Assembly (NCBI GenBank): GCA_014729665.1
Contig: WJJO01000056.1
Span: 1 to 12,672, forward strand
DNA length: 12,672 bases
DNA from: Caldifarciminota bacterium
Lineage (GTDB): Bacteria; Hydrothermota; Tepidihabitantia; B3-TA06
Reading direction: 5' to 3'
Position numbers and translations under genes: made by a program. Numbering within the stretch: position 1 is the first letter of the stretch; each line of letters starts with the position of its first letter. A model generated the notes under the pieces. It saw nothing but the letters and a program-made list of their open reading frames with translations. It was not told the origin of the DNA and ran no database searches. This document shows, in pieces, positions 1 through 7,384 of this stretch.

Positions 1-1
1 A

Positions 2-1624
2 CAATGCATTGCTCAGTATACCCTCGTTATTCAACTATACAAGACCCTTACTTTATTCAACATATTCCTTTTCGGGGGTGTACTGGTTCAACCCTTCAGA
101 ATTGCCGAAGCTGAACTTGGGTATCATCAGGCTTTCCTACGGGTCGACATGGCTCAAGATGGTAGGTTTGCCGTGGCCTGGCTGGACAGCCTGGGTCAGG
201 AGGAAAATGAGGACAGCTGTAACCTTTTCGTACGTTTCTTTGATGCCGACGGAACACCGTTGATAGAACCTTACCGTATTGAGAAAACTGACGATACGGT
301 TGGTTTATACTATCCGTGTATAGAGATGGATTCTGCGGGTAATACGTATTTGGTCTGGGTAGACAATCGAACCCAAAGCAGCGAGAAACTCTCTCACCTG
401 CGTTTCCAGCGTTTTGACAGGGATGGTGCACCTCTGGGTTCGGCAAAAACACTTGTAGACGATATTTATCTCAAAGATTTCGGGCGCCCTCTAGATCTAA
501 GCGTAGCGAGTAACGGGGATTTTGTAATCGCGTGGTGTCAGGGTCAGTTGATTTACTACTCTTGTATTCGAGCTCAGCGTTTTGATGCCGATGGTAATCC
601 TAAAGGTGATCCATTCTTCCCGCATGCCGATGACTTCGGTGGAGAGCGTGTTGATTTTCACGTTCCTCAGGTTGCGCTTGCCGACAATGGAGACCTCGTA
701 GTTACCTGGTTGGATTTCTTGACGAGTAGTGATGATTACGTTTTACCTAAGTTCCAGGTATTCGATGCAAATAACGAACCTATACTCCCGTGGGATCCGA
801 TGGGGCACCGACCGGACGATGGAGATACATTCTTTCACGACCCCTCTAGAATCAAGCCTTTCTGGCTAGACAATGATCGTTTCGTTCTTTTTTGGCCAGA
901 TTTTCTCGTAGGACGGGTATCGTATGACCTTCAAGCTAGGGTTTTTTCTGACAAAGGTTTAACTCCACACTATCTGTGCGACCACCTCCTACCAGATGAC
1001 GAATGGAGTTCTCTTCAGAATATGTCTGGTATGTACTCACTTGACGTGGACCCCCCAACACCCGGTGATAACGTTAGCGATTTCGTTTTCGCTTATACGA
1101 GAAGTTACCATTATTCGCACAACATGAGTTTCAAATGGAAACACCAGGTCGGGCTTCTTGGTGAAGTCGGTCCAGCACCCGTTCACCAGGTAGTGCGTAA
1201 TACCTACAGTTTCGAGTTTACCCCCCCCTGGGGCGAGGATACGGTTGGTGGGACATGGTTCCGGCAACCACCTTCGGTAGCTGTAAACAATGATAGAATT
1301 GTATGGGCATACTCTCGCCTCAATTCCGACACCATCCTCGAAGCCTGGGCAATGATATCGGATTGGGACATGCCGGCCGGAATCGAAGAAGAACCTGTCA
1401 CCATATCACCAATCGAACTCACCGCCACCCTCAACCGATTGAGCTTCGAAGTTCCCGACAAGGCAACTTTAACCCTCTACAACTCAGCTGGTCGCAAACT
1501 CACCGAAGAAGTAATCCACGGAAAGGGTTCCTGGCAGGCTGTGGATATACCTTCGGGCGTGTATTTTGTCCGGGTTGATTCGGAAGGATATACTCAAAAA
1601 ACGAAATTAGTCGTGTTGAGGTAA
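2..1624 (+). CDS. secreted repeat protein with C-terminal T9SS sorting domain (5' partial)
   Basis: The frame is open from the left edge with no stop, and the repeat pattern continues upstream of the first Met (149), so the gene starts outside the window and that Met is internal. At least five degenerate repeats of about 55-70 residues are visible. Each has a strand like DGRFAVAWLD, AGNTYLVWVD, NGDFVIAWCQ or NGDLVVTWLD, followed by a segment like VRFFDADGTPL or AQRFDADGNPK. This suggests a beta-propeller or similar all-beta repeat fold. The last 75 or so residues (ISPIELTATL..., LTLYNSAGRKL, IPSGVYFVRV, KTKLVVL) match the T9SS type A sorting domain, which directs export across the outer membrane. 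The product is therefore probably a surface-attached or released protein. Its substrate or ligand cannot be told from the sequence. No enzyme motif was seen. No obvious terminator lies in the 49 bases before the convergent gene. Confidence 0.85.
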   Translation, partial: QCIAQYTLVIQLYKTLTLFNIFLFGGVLVQPFRIAEAELGYHQAFLRVDMAQDGRFAVAWLDSLGQEENEDSCNLFVRFFDADGTPLIEPYRIEKTDDTVGLYYPCIEMDSAGNTYLVWVDNRTQSSEKLSHLRFQRFDRDGAPLGSAKTLVDDIYLKDFGRPLDLSVASNGDFVIAWCQGQLIYYSCIRAQRFDADGNPKGDPFFPHADDFGGERVDFHVPQVALADNGDLVVTWLDFLTSSDDYVLPKFQVFDANNEPILPWDPMGHRPDDGDTFFHDPSRIKPFWLDNDRFVLFWPDFLVGRVSYDLQARVFSDKGLTPHYLCDHLLPDDEWSSLQNMSGMYSLDVDPPTPGDNVSDFVFAYTRSYHYSHNMSFKWKHQVGLLGEVGPAPVHQVVRNTYSFEFTPPWGEDTVGGTWFRQPPSVAVNNDRIVWAYSRLNSDTILEAWAMISDWDMPAGIEEEPVTISPIELTATLNRLSFEVPDKATLTLYNSAGRKLTEEVIHGKGSWQAVDIPSGVYFVRVDSEGYTQKTKLVVLR

Positions 1625-1673
1625 TCCCTTGGGGCGTCTCATCTGGATCCCCTCAGCGATCCCGTGGAGTGAA

Positions 1674-2222
1674 TTATTTATCCCACCTCCACGAAAGCGA
1701 CCAGGAAAAACCTTCACTTTCCACGTTGATCTCCGAAGCCCTCATCATGCTTAAAGCCTGCCTGAACCAGCCGTTGAATATGAGTACAATCCTTTCATCG
1801 CCAAAAGGTTCATCTAGCTTTAATTGCGCTCTGTCATCTGAAAGCTCCGCGACCCTCATCTTGCCTGCATCGAAGTATCTAGACCAGAAAAGAGGTATGC
1901 GTCTGATGAATGTCTCGGGATCAAGGTAGGCGGCAAGATCACTGAACCTGGTTGAAAGTGAATGTTCACAGAGATAAACCCCGAACTCATCCCATGCTGA
2001 AATTGCCAACTTTTCTTCGGATACCTCGAGTATATCCAGGAGTTTTTCCAGGGGGTATCTTTTAACCCTGGACGCCCTGGAAAGAAGCTCAGCTGTTTCA
2101 GCCTGAAGTAAACCCTTGAACCGATTCAGCTTATCTTCACCCAACTTTCCTTTAAGCCATTCACCGAATACGGTAAATATCGTTCCGCGAACACCGACGT
2201 CTAAAACCTTAATCTCTTCCAT
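1674..2222 (-). CDS. conserved soluble protein, possibly H-NOX/DUF2378-like fold without heme
   Basis: A 182-residue protein with no signal peptide or membrane segment, so probably cytoplasmic. The opening VRGTIFTVFGEWLKGKLGED, the helix around YPLEKLLDILEVSEEKL and the later YLDPETFIRRIPLFW resemble the order of elements in heme-NO-binding-like and DUF2378 proteins. I recognise only the pattern; this is not a firm family call. The YxSxR heme motif and a suitably placed proximal His are not visible (the clearest His is about residue 87), so heme binding is unlikely. The start overlaps the end of the upstream membrane-protein gene by 22 bases and has at most a weak ribosome site, so translation is probably coupled to that gene. 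The two proteins may act as a soluble/membrane pair, which is inference. The gene is convergent with the sorting-domain gene. Confidence 0.75.
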   Translation of the reverse strand: MEEIKVLDVGVRGTIFTVFGEWLKGKLGEDKLNRFKGLLQAETAELLSRASRVKRYPLEKLLDILEVSEEKLAISAWDEFGVYLCEHSLSTRFSDLAAYLDPETFIRRIPLFWSRYFDAGKMRVAELSDDRAQLKLDEPFGDERIVLIFNGWFRQALSMMRASEINVESEGFSWSLSWRWDK

Positions 2223-3046
2223 CTATGATATCCCGCTCGCGCCAGAAGCGCTACTCCGACGGTTAATCCCAATAAAGGTAATCCCATCCAGTCACTATTG
2301 TCGGTTGCTATAGTGAATATCGAAAGAAGCCCGGAGAAGGACAGAAACATAATACCCACCGTAAGGCTTCGCCAGTATCTCGCACCCCTTCCCCTGCCGA
2401 AGGCGATTATCGCAAAAACCGTACCTGTAAAGGCTAAAACACATACGAGGGAAAAGACACCTGTTACTACTTTCATTATCCCGCTGAGCTCGATTGAAGT
2501 TATGGGAAGGAATACGAATAGTATCATCCCGGCAAGTATCAGTATAGATACTACAGAGGTTACTATTAATTCCGTCCTGGAAAGTATCCAGTAGCTGTTC
2601 CGAATCAGGATAACTACGATTATTATTGTCGATATCGCTGCTACACCGAACCCTATCGACGGCGCGATAAAGGTAAGAATTCCGGGTGAATCCACGGACA
2701 GATAAGTTTGATCACCCAGTGCGTCCGTCACACCCGTCATGACACTGGCAAGTCCAAAGAACAGTGCAACCAGACCGGTCAGAAGCAGAATCGTGCCTTC
2801 TACACCCCCCTTTTCAGCTCTGATGCGGGCCATAAAAAGAAATATCCCGCCTGTGATGCCTACCCCTGCCGTTACGAAATCCTCCATGAATCCGATGTAC
2901 AGCCATATATCGCCTATTTTACCGGTATCGAGCAGGCCAATTTCTCTGAGTATGTGGGACAGGTCGAGTACTGCCATCACAGCGATGTAGGTGATAAGTA
3001 TCGTAAAAAACCACACCCTTGCCCCGGAGCTTTTTTGCTGGTGCAT
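2201..3046 (-). CDS. eight-helix integral membrane protein, unknown function
   Basis: A 281-residue hydrophobic protein with about eight predicted membrane helices (for example around WFFTILITYIAVMAVL, TILLLTGLVALFFGLA, ISTIIIVVILI, SILILAGMILFVF, FTGTVFAIIAFG and LPLLGLTVGVALLA). No residues typical of a known transporter or enzyme stood out, and I do not recognise the family. The frame can be extended to a TTG at 3079, but that TTG is the first codon of a perfect TTGACA -35 box, so I chose the ATG at 3046. It has no Shine-Dalgarno sequence and sits 5 bases from the -10, which suggests a leaderless mRNA. The gene is first in a two-gene operon with the 182-residue protein and is divergent from nqrB. 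Confidence 0.75.
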   Translation of the reverse strand: MHQQKSSGARVWFFTILITYIAVMAVLDLSHILREIGLLDTGKIGDIWLYIGFMEDFVTAGVGITGGIFLFMARIRAEKGGVEGTILLLTGLVALFFGLASVMTGVTDALGDQTYLSVDSPGILTFIAPSIGFGVAAISTIIIVVILIRNSYWILSRTELIVTSVVSILILAGMILFVFLPITSIELSGIMKVVTGVFSLVCVLAFTGTVFAIIAFGRGRGARYWRSLTVGIMFLSFSGLLSIFTIATDNSDWMGLPLLGLTVGVALLARAGYHRWKRLRF

Positions 3047-3051
3047 ATTAA

Positions 3052-3079
3052 ATACTATGACGCATACAGTTGGTGTCAA
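3052..3079 (-). promoter_or_regulatory. sigma-70-type promoter for the membrane-protein gene
   Basis: Reading the minus strand: TTGACA (3079-3074), a 16-base spacer, TAGTAT (3057-3052), then 5 bases to the ATG at 3046. Transcription would begin at or next to the start codon. It stands back to back with the nqrB promoter, the two -35 boxes being 35 bases apart, so one regulator bound at 3080-3114 could affect both. Confidence 0.65.
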
Positions 3080-3114
3080 GTTACGAGGTGTAAAGTTAAG
3101 TTATGCTAAGATAC

Positions 3115-3142
3115 TTGACAATAACACCAGCCCGGATAGTAT
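3115..3142 (+). promoter_or_regulatory. sigma-70-type promoter for nqrB
   Basis: TTGACA (3115-3120), a 16-base spacer and TAGTAT (3137-3142), with 9 bases to the ATG of nqrB at 3152. No Shine-Dalgarno sequence lies in between. Initiation about 7 bases past the -10 would leave a leader of only 2-4 bases. Confidence 0.7.
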
Positions 3143-3151
3143 CGGTTGCTT

Positions 3152-4147
3152 ATGAATCCACCTGAGAAGAAACCGAGGAAGATTCTTCAAAAACAAGTAA
3201 TCATGCGCAGGGTTATAATCGGGTTGATACCCTGCATCCTGGCGTCTATCTACTTTTTCGGATGGCGCTCCGCCGCGGTGATTGCTGTCTCGGTCACCGC
3301 CGCGTTTCTGACCGAATTCCTGTTCCTTCTCAAACGCAGGCAGCCGGTCTCCGAGGCGGTGTTCGTATCCGCCATCATCTACGCCCTCATACTCCCCCCT
3401 ACCGTGCCCTGGCACGTGGTGGTGATCGGGATAGTGTTCGCGATTTTATTCGGCAAGATGGTGTTCGGCGGATTCGGACGCAATATCTTCAATCCCGCCA
3501 TGGTGGGCAGGGCGTTCTGCTACGTTTCCTTCCCGGTTGCAATGACGGCATCATGGTCCCCGGCCGCGTCATTTCCATGGGGAGCACTGGGGCAGTGGAG
3601 TACCGCAATCAGTCCCGACGTCATCACCTCGGCTTCGCCCATGGGTCTTATGAAACAAGGTTTGATCGAAGCTCCACGCCTACTCGATCTTTTGGTCGGC
3701 AACCTCGCCGGTTCCATGGGCGTCACCTCGGTCATCGCGATATTGATTGGGGGAATTTATCTTCTGGTGTCCAGAACCGCCAACTGGAAGATAGTCGCAA
3801 TGACAGTGGGTACCTACGCCCTGGCCAATCTCGTAGCCGATCTGGCAGGAATGCCCAACGCGCCCGGCGCACTGGTCGCGGTGATGGGCGGGGGATTCCT
3901 GTTCGGGGCGTTCTTCATGGCCACCGACCCGGTGTCGGCGCCTAAGACTTTGGGGGCACAGCTTATCTACGGTGCGATAATAGCGTCCTCCACCTTCGTT
4001 ATCCGCAACTTCTCGGTGTTCAACGGGGGGCTCATGTTCTCGATACTGCTTGCAAATATGTTCGCTCCCATACTCGACTACGCGTTCAAGCAGGCGAAAA
4101 AGAAAAAAAACGAAAACCTGGCTAGAGCTGAGGAAACTGTACGATAA
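3152..4147 (+). CDS. nqrB: Na+-translocating NADH:quinone reductase, subunit B
   Basis: An integral membrane, FMN-carrying subunit of Na+-NQR (331 residues from this ATG). GRNIFNPAMVGRAF (about residues 109-122), GSMGVTS (187-193) and FMATDPVSAPKT near the C-terminus are NqrB/RnfD-family motifs, and the GRNIFNP...GRAF form is NqrB-like rather than RnfD-like. The protein is shorter than typical NqrB (about 410 residues), mainly because the N-terminal cytosolic extension is missing. The flavin attachment site normally reads S-G-A-T; here it reads DVITSASP, placing Ser162 where the FMN-bearing Thr is expected. An alternative TTG start at 3146 adds two residues, but the ATG fits the promoter spacing. 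It is the first gene of the nqr cluster, and no nqrA precedes it. Confidence 0.93.
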   Translation: MNPPEKKPRKILQKQVIMRRVIIGLIPCILASIYFFGWRSAAVIAVSVTAAFLTEFLFLLKRRQPVSEAVFVSAIIYALILPPTVPWHVVVIGIVFAILFGKMVFGGFGRNIFNPAMVGRAFCYVSFPVAMTASWSPAASFPWGALGQWSTAISPDVITSASPMGLMKQGLIEAPRLLDLLVGNLAGSMGVTSVIAILIGGIYLLVSRTANWKIVAMTVGTYALANLVADLAGMPNAPGALVAVMGGGFLFGAFFMATDPVSAPKTLGAQLIYGAIIASSTFVIRNFSVFNGGLMFSILLANMFAPILDYAFKQAKKKKNENLARAEETVR

Positions 4148-4154
4148 TGATTAT

Positions 4155-4256
4155 GAAACAGCAGAGGCATAAAGAACACAGAGTTTGCATCAACGACGTA
4201 TGTGTAGCCCCTACTCGATTAAAAATCTGTGTTAATCTGTGGAATCTGTGGTTTAA
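4155..4256. repeat. intergenic imperfect inverted repeat inside the nqr operon
   Basis: This fills most of the 130-base gap between nqrB and nqrC. The left arm (4155-4185) contains CAGAGGCATAAAGAACACAG; the right arm (4221-4256) has the unit AATCTGTG(G) three times in tandem and ends CTGTGGTTT. Read in reverse complement, the right arm gives AAACCACAG...AACACAG, which aligns loosely with the left arm. The same CCACAGAG/CTGTGG vocabulary recurs at 7385-7458. The pair looks like two members of one dispersed intergenic repeat family. Confidence 0.6.
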
Positions 4257-4277
4257 AATCCCCTTTAAGGAGAGGCG

Positions 4278-4895
4278 ATGAGCATCAAGGAAAAGGCCTG
4301 GTATCCGGTTCTTTTCATGTTTTTAGCCTCGGTTTTCTTCGTGGCTATCCTGGTGGTATTCGGCGCTTTCACCCAGCCCAGGGTCGAAGCCAACGCCCAG
4401 ATAGCCTTCGAGCGCGCTGCTTTGGAGGCTTCGCCTGCCGAACTGCCGGAGCCGATGAATCCGACCCGGAATCACAATATGTATACAGAGCTGGTCGCGG
4501 ATTCTGCGGAGGGTACTGCAGGAGCTTTGAGGTTTATACAGGACGGTAAGCTGGTTGCCTATCTGCTTCCGATAGAAGGCCAGGGATTCTGGGCGCCTAT
4601 AAAGGGTGTGATAGGGATAGCGGCGGATAAGAGGATGATTACCGGGATTGCGTTCTACCAGCAGGAGGAGACCCCGGGGCTGGGAGGCGAGATCGTGAAT
4701 AAACCGTTCCGCAGTCAGTTCGAGGGTAAGCTGTTGTCAGAGGAAGGGATCCCGATAGAGATCAGATCGGTGAGCGCTGAACTTGATGAGAATTCGGTGC
4801 ACGCGGTGACCGGCGCTACCCAGACCTCCACCCGGTTAGGCAGGTTCATGAACGATAAATTGACGGAATGGCAGGTAAGGATGGGGGTACGCTGA
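4278..4895 (+). CDS. nqrC: Na+-translocating NADH:quinone reductase, subunit C
   Basis: A 205-residue FMN-binding subunit anchored by one N-terminal helix (about residues 8-30), with the rest outside the cytoplasm. Family signatures are GFWAPIKGVIGI, the EETPGLGGE motif, and the flavin-attachment motif HAVTGATQTS near the C-terminus, in which Thr181 would carry covalent FMN by phosphoester bond (attached by ApbE in known systems). It is shorter than the proteobacterial protein (about 255 residues). AAGGAG lies just upstream of the ATG, unlike the leaderless nqrB. The gene sits 130 bases after nqrB and overlaps nqrD by one base in TGATG. Confidence 0.93.
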   Translation: MSIKEKAWYPVLFMFLASVFFVAILVVFGAFTQPRVEANAQIAFERAALEASPAELPEPMNPTRNHNMYTELVADSAEGTAGALRFIQDGKLVAYLLPIEGQGFWAPIKGVIGIAADKRMITGIAFYQQEETPGLGGEIVNKPFRSQFEGKLLSEEGIPIEIRSVSAELDENSVHAVTGATQTSTRLGRFMNDKLTEWQVRMGVR

Positions 4896-5533
4896 TGGCA
4901 CAGCAGAAGTCTGCAGTACAGATAATAAAGGACGGCCTGTGGTCCGATAACCCGGTGTTCACCCAGGTGCTGGGCATCTGCTCCGCCCTGGCGGTGACCA
5001 ACCTGGTGCTTAATACCCTGGTGATGAGCGCCGCCCTGGTGTTCACAACCGCGTTGTCCGGACTGACCGTATCCCTTCTGCGGAACATCACCCCCCGCCG
5101 GGTGAGAATGATGGTGCAGACCCTTATAATCGCATTCTACGTCATACTTTTCGACCGGGTGCTTGCCGCCTACTGGCCCGACATGAGCCGCAGTCTGGGC
5201 CCATATGTCGGGTTAATAATCACCAACTGCATCATCATGGGCCGGGCCGAGGCGTTCGCCGGCTCCAACCCCCCTATAAAATCGATGATTGACGGGTTCT
5301 TCTCAGGTCTGGGCTACTCCTTCGTTCTCCTCGCGGTATCTGTGGTCAGGGAGCTTCTGGGCATGGGGTCTATCCTGGGATTCCCCATCCCCTTCTTCGC
5401 CTCACCTGCGTTCGACCGATGGATAATCATGGTCATGCCACCGGGCGCGTTCTTCACATTAGCAGTGATTGTATGGCTGTTCCGGTCGATTAAGAAAAGG
5501 GGTGAAGACCACGCTGCAGGAGGTAAGAAATGA
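4895..5533 (+). CDS. nqrD: Na+-translocating NADH:quinone reductase, subunit D
   Basis: A 212-residue, six-helix membrane subunit of the RnfE/NqrD family. Its two conserved cysteines, Cys29 in QVLGICSALAVTN and Cys112 in IITNCIIMGRAEAFA, are the ligands that, with two from NqrE, hold the membrane-embedded [2Fe-2S] cluster in Na+-NQR; the positions match the known Vibrio protein. The frame has an earlier Met at 4868, but the start at 4895 is preferred because it overlaps the nqrC stop (TGATG), has a G-rich site upstream and gives the family's normal N-terminus. It ends overlapping nqrE. Confidence 0.93.
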   Translation: MAQQKSAVQIIKDGLWSDNPVFTQVLGICSALAVTNLVLNTLVMSAALVFTTALSGLTVSLLRNITPRRVRMMVQTLIIAFYVILFDRVLAAYWPDMSRSLGPYVGLIITNCIIMGRAEAFAGSNPPIKSMIDGFFSGLGYSFVLLAVSVVRELLGMGSILGFPIPFFASPAFDRWIIMVMPPGAFFTLAVIVWLFRSIKKRGEDHAAGGKK

Positions 5534-6240
5534 ACTTTGGTGTCGAGGTTCTGCACCTGGTGACCGTACTGTTCGCCGCGGTGTTTACCGAAAACATCCT
5601 GCTGGCCCGGTTCCTGGGTATGTGCTCGTTCCTTTCGGTATCCAGACAGGTCAAGACCGCGGTCGGCCTGGGATTCGCGGTGGTGTTCGTGATGACCTTC
5701 ACCGTTGCCCTGGACTGGGTGGCCTTCAAATACATCCTCCTGCCTTTCAACCTGTACTACCTGAGATTCCTGGTGTTCATCGTAATCATCGCCGCCTTCG
5801 TGCAGTTCGTGGAGATGGTCATCGAGCGCTTCTCCCCTGTTCTTTACCAGAACCTGGGGATATTCCTGCCCCTGATTACGGTCAACTGCGCCATCCTGGG
5901 CGCGTCCCTGTTCATGGTCATCCGCGACTACAACTTCGCCGAAGGTGTGGCGTTCGGGCTTGGTTCCGGATTGGGCTGGATGCTGGCCATAGTGGCCATG
6001 GCCGGGATAAGGGAGAAATTAAGCAATGCCAAGATACCCGAGGGATTGCAGGGACCGGGGATTACGTTGATCATCGCCGGATTCATGGCCCTGGCGTTCA
6101 TCGGCTTCACCGGGGTGCTTTCTTCTGAGCGAAAACAGCCTGAGACGGAGGAGACCGCCCGGGTGGTTACCGATGAGGTTCCTGCCGAAGATGTTGCTCG
6201 TGATACACTGGTGGAGAAATTGACGGAGGAACCGGAGTGA
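5530..6240 (+). CDS. nqrE: Na+-translocating NADH:quinone reductase, subunit E
   Basis: A 236-residue membrane subunit of the RnfA/NqrE family. Cys32 (in FLGMCSFLSVS) and Cys120 (in ITVNCAILGASLF) correspond to the NqrE ligands of the [2Fe-2S] cluster shared with NqrD. The start codon overlaps the nqrD stop (ATGA) and is preceded by a strong GGAGG site. The core ends near FIGFTGVLSS. It is followed by about 35 extra residues rich in Glu, Thr and Val (from SERKQPETEE to the end) that are absent from the usual protein of about 200 residues and are probably a disordered tail. Confidence 0.92.
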   Translation: MNFGVEVLHLVTVLFAAVFTENILLARFLGMCSFLSVSRQVKTAVGLGFAVVFVMTFTVALDWVAFKYILLPFNLYYLRFLVFIVIIAAFVQFVEMVIERFSPVLYQNLGIFLPLITVNCAILGASLFMVIRDYNFAEGVAFGLGSGLGWMLAIVAMAGIREKLSNAKIPEGLQGPGITLIIAGFMALAFIGFTGVLSSERKQPETEETARVVTDEVPAEDVARDTLVEKLTEEPE

Positions 6241-7355
6241 GTGAGGTTCTCAGAAGTGCGTTGATTTCGGTGGGTGTCATTTCCGGGGTTGGTGCGTTCC
6301 TGGCACTGCTCCTGGTGATAGCCGAGCGCTTCATAGCCAACTACGGAGAGGTCAAGATCGATATCAACAAAGGAGATAAGGAGTTGACTGTTCAGGGAGG
6401 GGGCTCCCTGCTGGAGACATTGGCTTCGCAGAAGATATTCATCCCCTCTGCCTGCGGCGGGCGCGGGACGTGCGCCTACTGCAAGGTAAAGGTTGCCGAA
6501 GGGGTGGGACCGATCCTTCCCACAGAGGAACCCTATCTCGACGATACCGAACGAAAAGAAGGGGTTCGCCTTGCATGCCAGGTAAAGGTCAGACAGGAGC
6601 TCAAGATTGCTATCCCAGAAGAACTGCTGGCAATCAAGGAGTATAACTGTGTGTGTGAAAGGATTAAAGATCTGACCTATGACATCAAGGAGCTGCGATT
6701 AAAACTGCCCGAACCCATGAAGTATACACCCGGACAGTACATTCAGTTCCGGGCCCCGAAATACAAGGGCAGCCCGGGAGAGGTTTACCGGGCGTATTCG
6801 ATTTCATCTGACCCGAAAGACGAAGGGTATGTCGAGCTGGTTATCCGCAAGGTCCCCGGCGGTATCTGCACCACCTACATCTTCGAGCACCTTGCCGAGG
6901 GAGACGAGATTTTAATAAACGGACCCTACGGCGAGTTCGGGCTGACTGACACCCGGGCGTCCATGATATTCATCGCCGGGGGTTCAGGCATCGCGCCCAT
7001 CAAGTGCCTGCTGCACCAGATCGCCAATGATGGTGTTAACAGGAAAGGCATATTCTTCTTCGGGGTACGAGCGTTAAAAGATCTGTTCATGACCGATGAG
7101 ATGGAGGCGTTCGAGAAGGAGATACCGGATTTCCGCTTCGTACCCGCCCTGTCCCAGCCTGAGGAGAAAGATGACTGGAAAGGCGAAACCGGCAGAATAA
7201 CCGAGGTGGTTGCCAGATATCTCGATTCCCAGAAAGACGCATCGGAATACGAGGGCTATCTTTGCGGTTCACCCGGGATGATAGACGCCTCGGTTGCAGT
7301 TCTGACCGACTCGGGCATACCCGCCGAAAGGATATTCTATGATAAATTTGCATGA
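6237..7355 (+). CDS. nqrF: Na+-translocating NADH:quinone reductase, subunit F
   Basis: The NADH-oxidising subunit (372 residues), with an N-terminal membrane helix (about 8-28), a ferredoxin-type [2Fe-2S] domain and a ferredoxin-reductase-like FAD/NADH module. Cluster ligands are Cys73, Cys79 and Cys82 (in SACGGRGTCAYCKVK) and Cys114 (in RLACQV). RAYSISSDP is the FAD-binding motif, GGSGIAPI the NADH-binding loop, and LCGSPGM lies near the C-terminus. It is about 36 residues shorter than the Vibrio protein, apparently because a loop before the RAYS motif is missing. The GTG start overlaps the nqrE stop (GTGA). The presence of NqrF, rather than RnfB and RnfC, identifies the complex as NQR-type. 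Confidence 0.93.
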   Translation: MSEVLRSALISVGVISGVGAFLALLLVIAERFIANYGEVKIDINKGDKELTVQGGGSLLETLASQKIFIPSACGGRGTCAYCKVKVAEGVGPILPTEEPYLDDTERKEGVRLACQVKVRQELKIAIPEELLAIKEYNCVCERIKDLTYDIKELRLKLPEPMKYTPGQYIQFRAPKYKGSPGEVYRAYSISSDPKDEGYVELVIRKVPGGICTTYIFEHLAEGDEILINGPYGEFGLTDTRASMIFIAGGSGIAPIKCLLHQIANDGVNRKGIFFFGVRALKDLFMTDEMEAFEKEIPDFRFVPALSQPEEKDDWKGETGRITEVVARYLDSQKDASEYEGYLCGSPGMIDASVAVLTDSGIPAERIFYDKFA

Positions 7356-7384
7356 TGCTTCCTTCTGGGATTTAATAAAAAAAC

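Noticed and set aside
1221..1228. Run of eight C in the sorting-domain gene as a phase-variation tract
   Set aside because: The frame and repeat pattern are intact through it, and there is only one such tract; it may just be a place prone to sequencing error.
3074..3079. TTG start codon for the membrane-protein gene, giving 292 residues
   Set aside because: The TTG is the beginning of a perfect TTGACA -35 box with a matching -10 before the ATG at 3046, so the extra 11 codons are promoter sequence.
5469..6128. 219-codon plus-strand frame rich in Arg and Gly
   Set aside because: An out-of-frame shadow of nqrD/nqrE, whose own frames carry all the family motifs.
3152..7355. An RNF complex rather than NQR
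   Set aside because: The last gene is a typical NqrF with FAD/NADH module, RnfB and RnfC are absent, and NqrB has the GRNIFNP...GRAF form.
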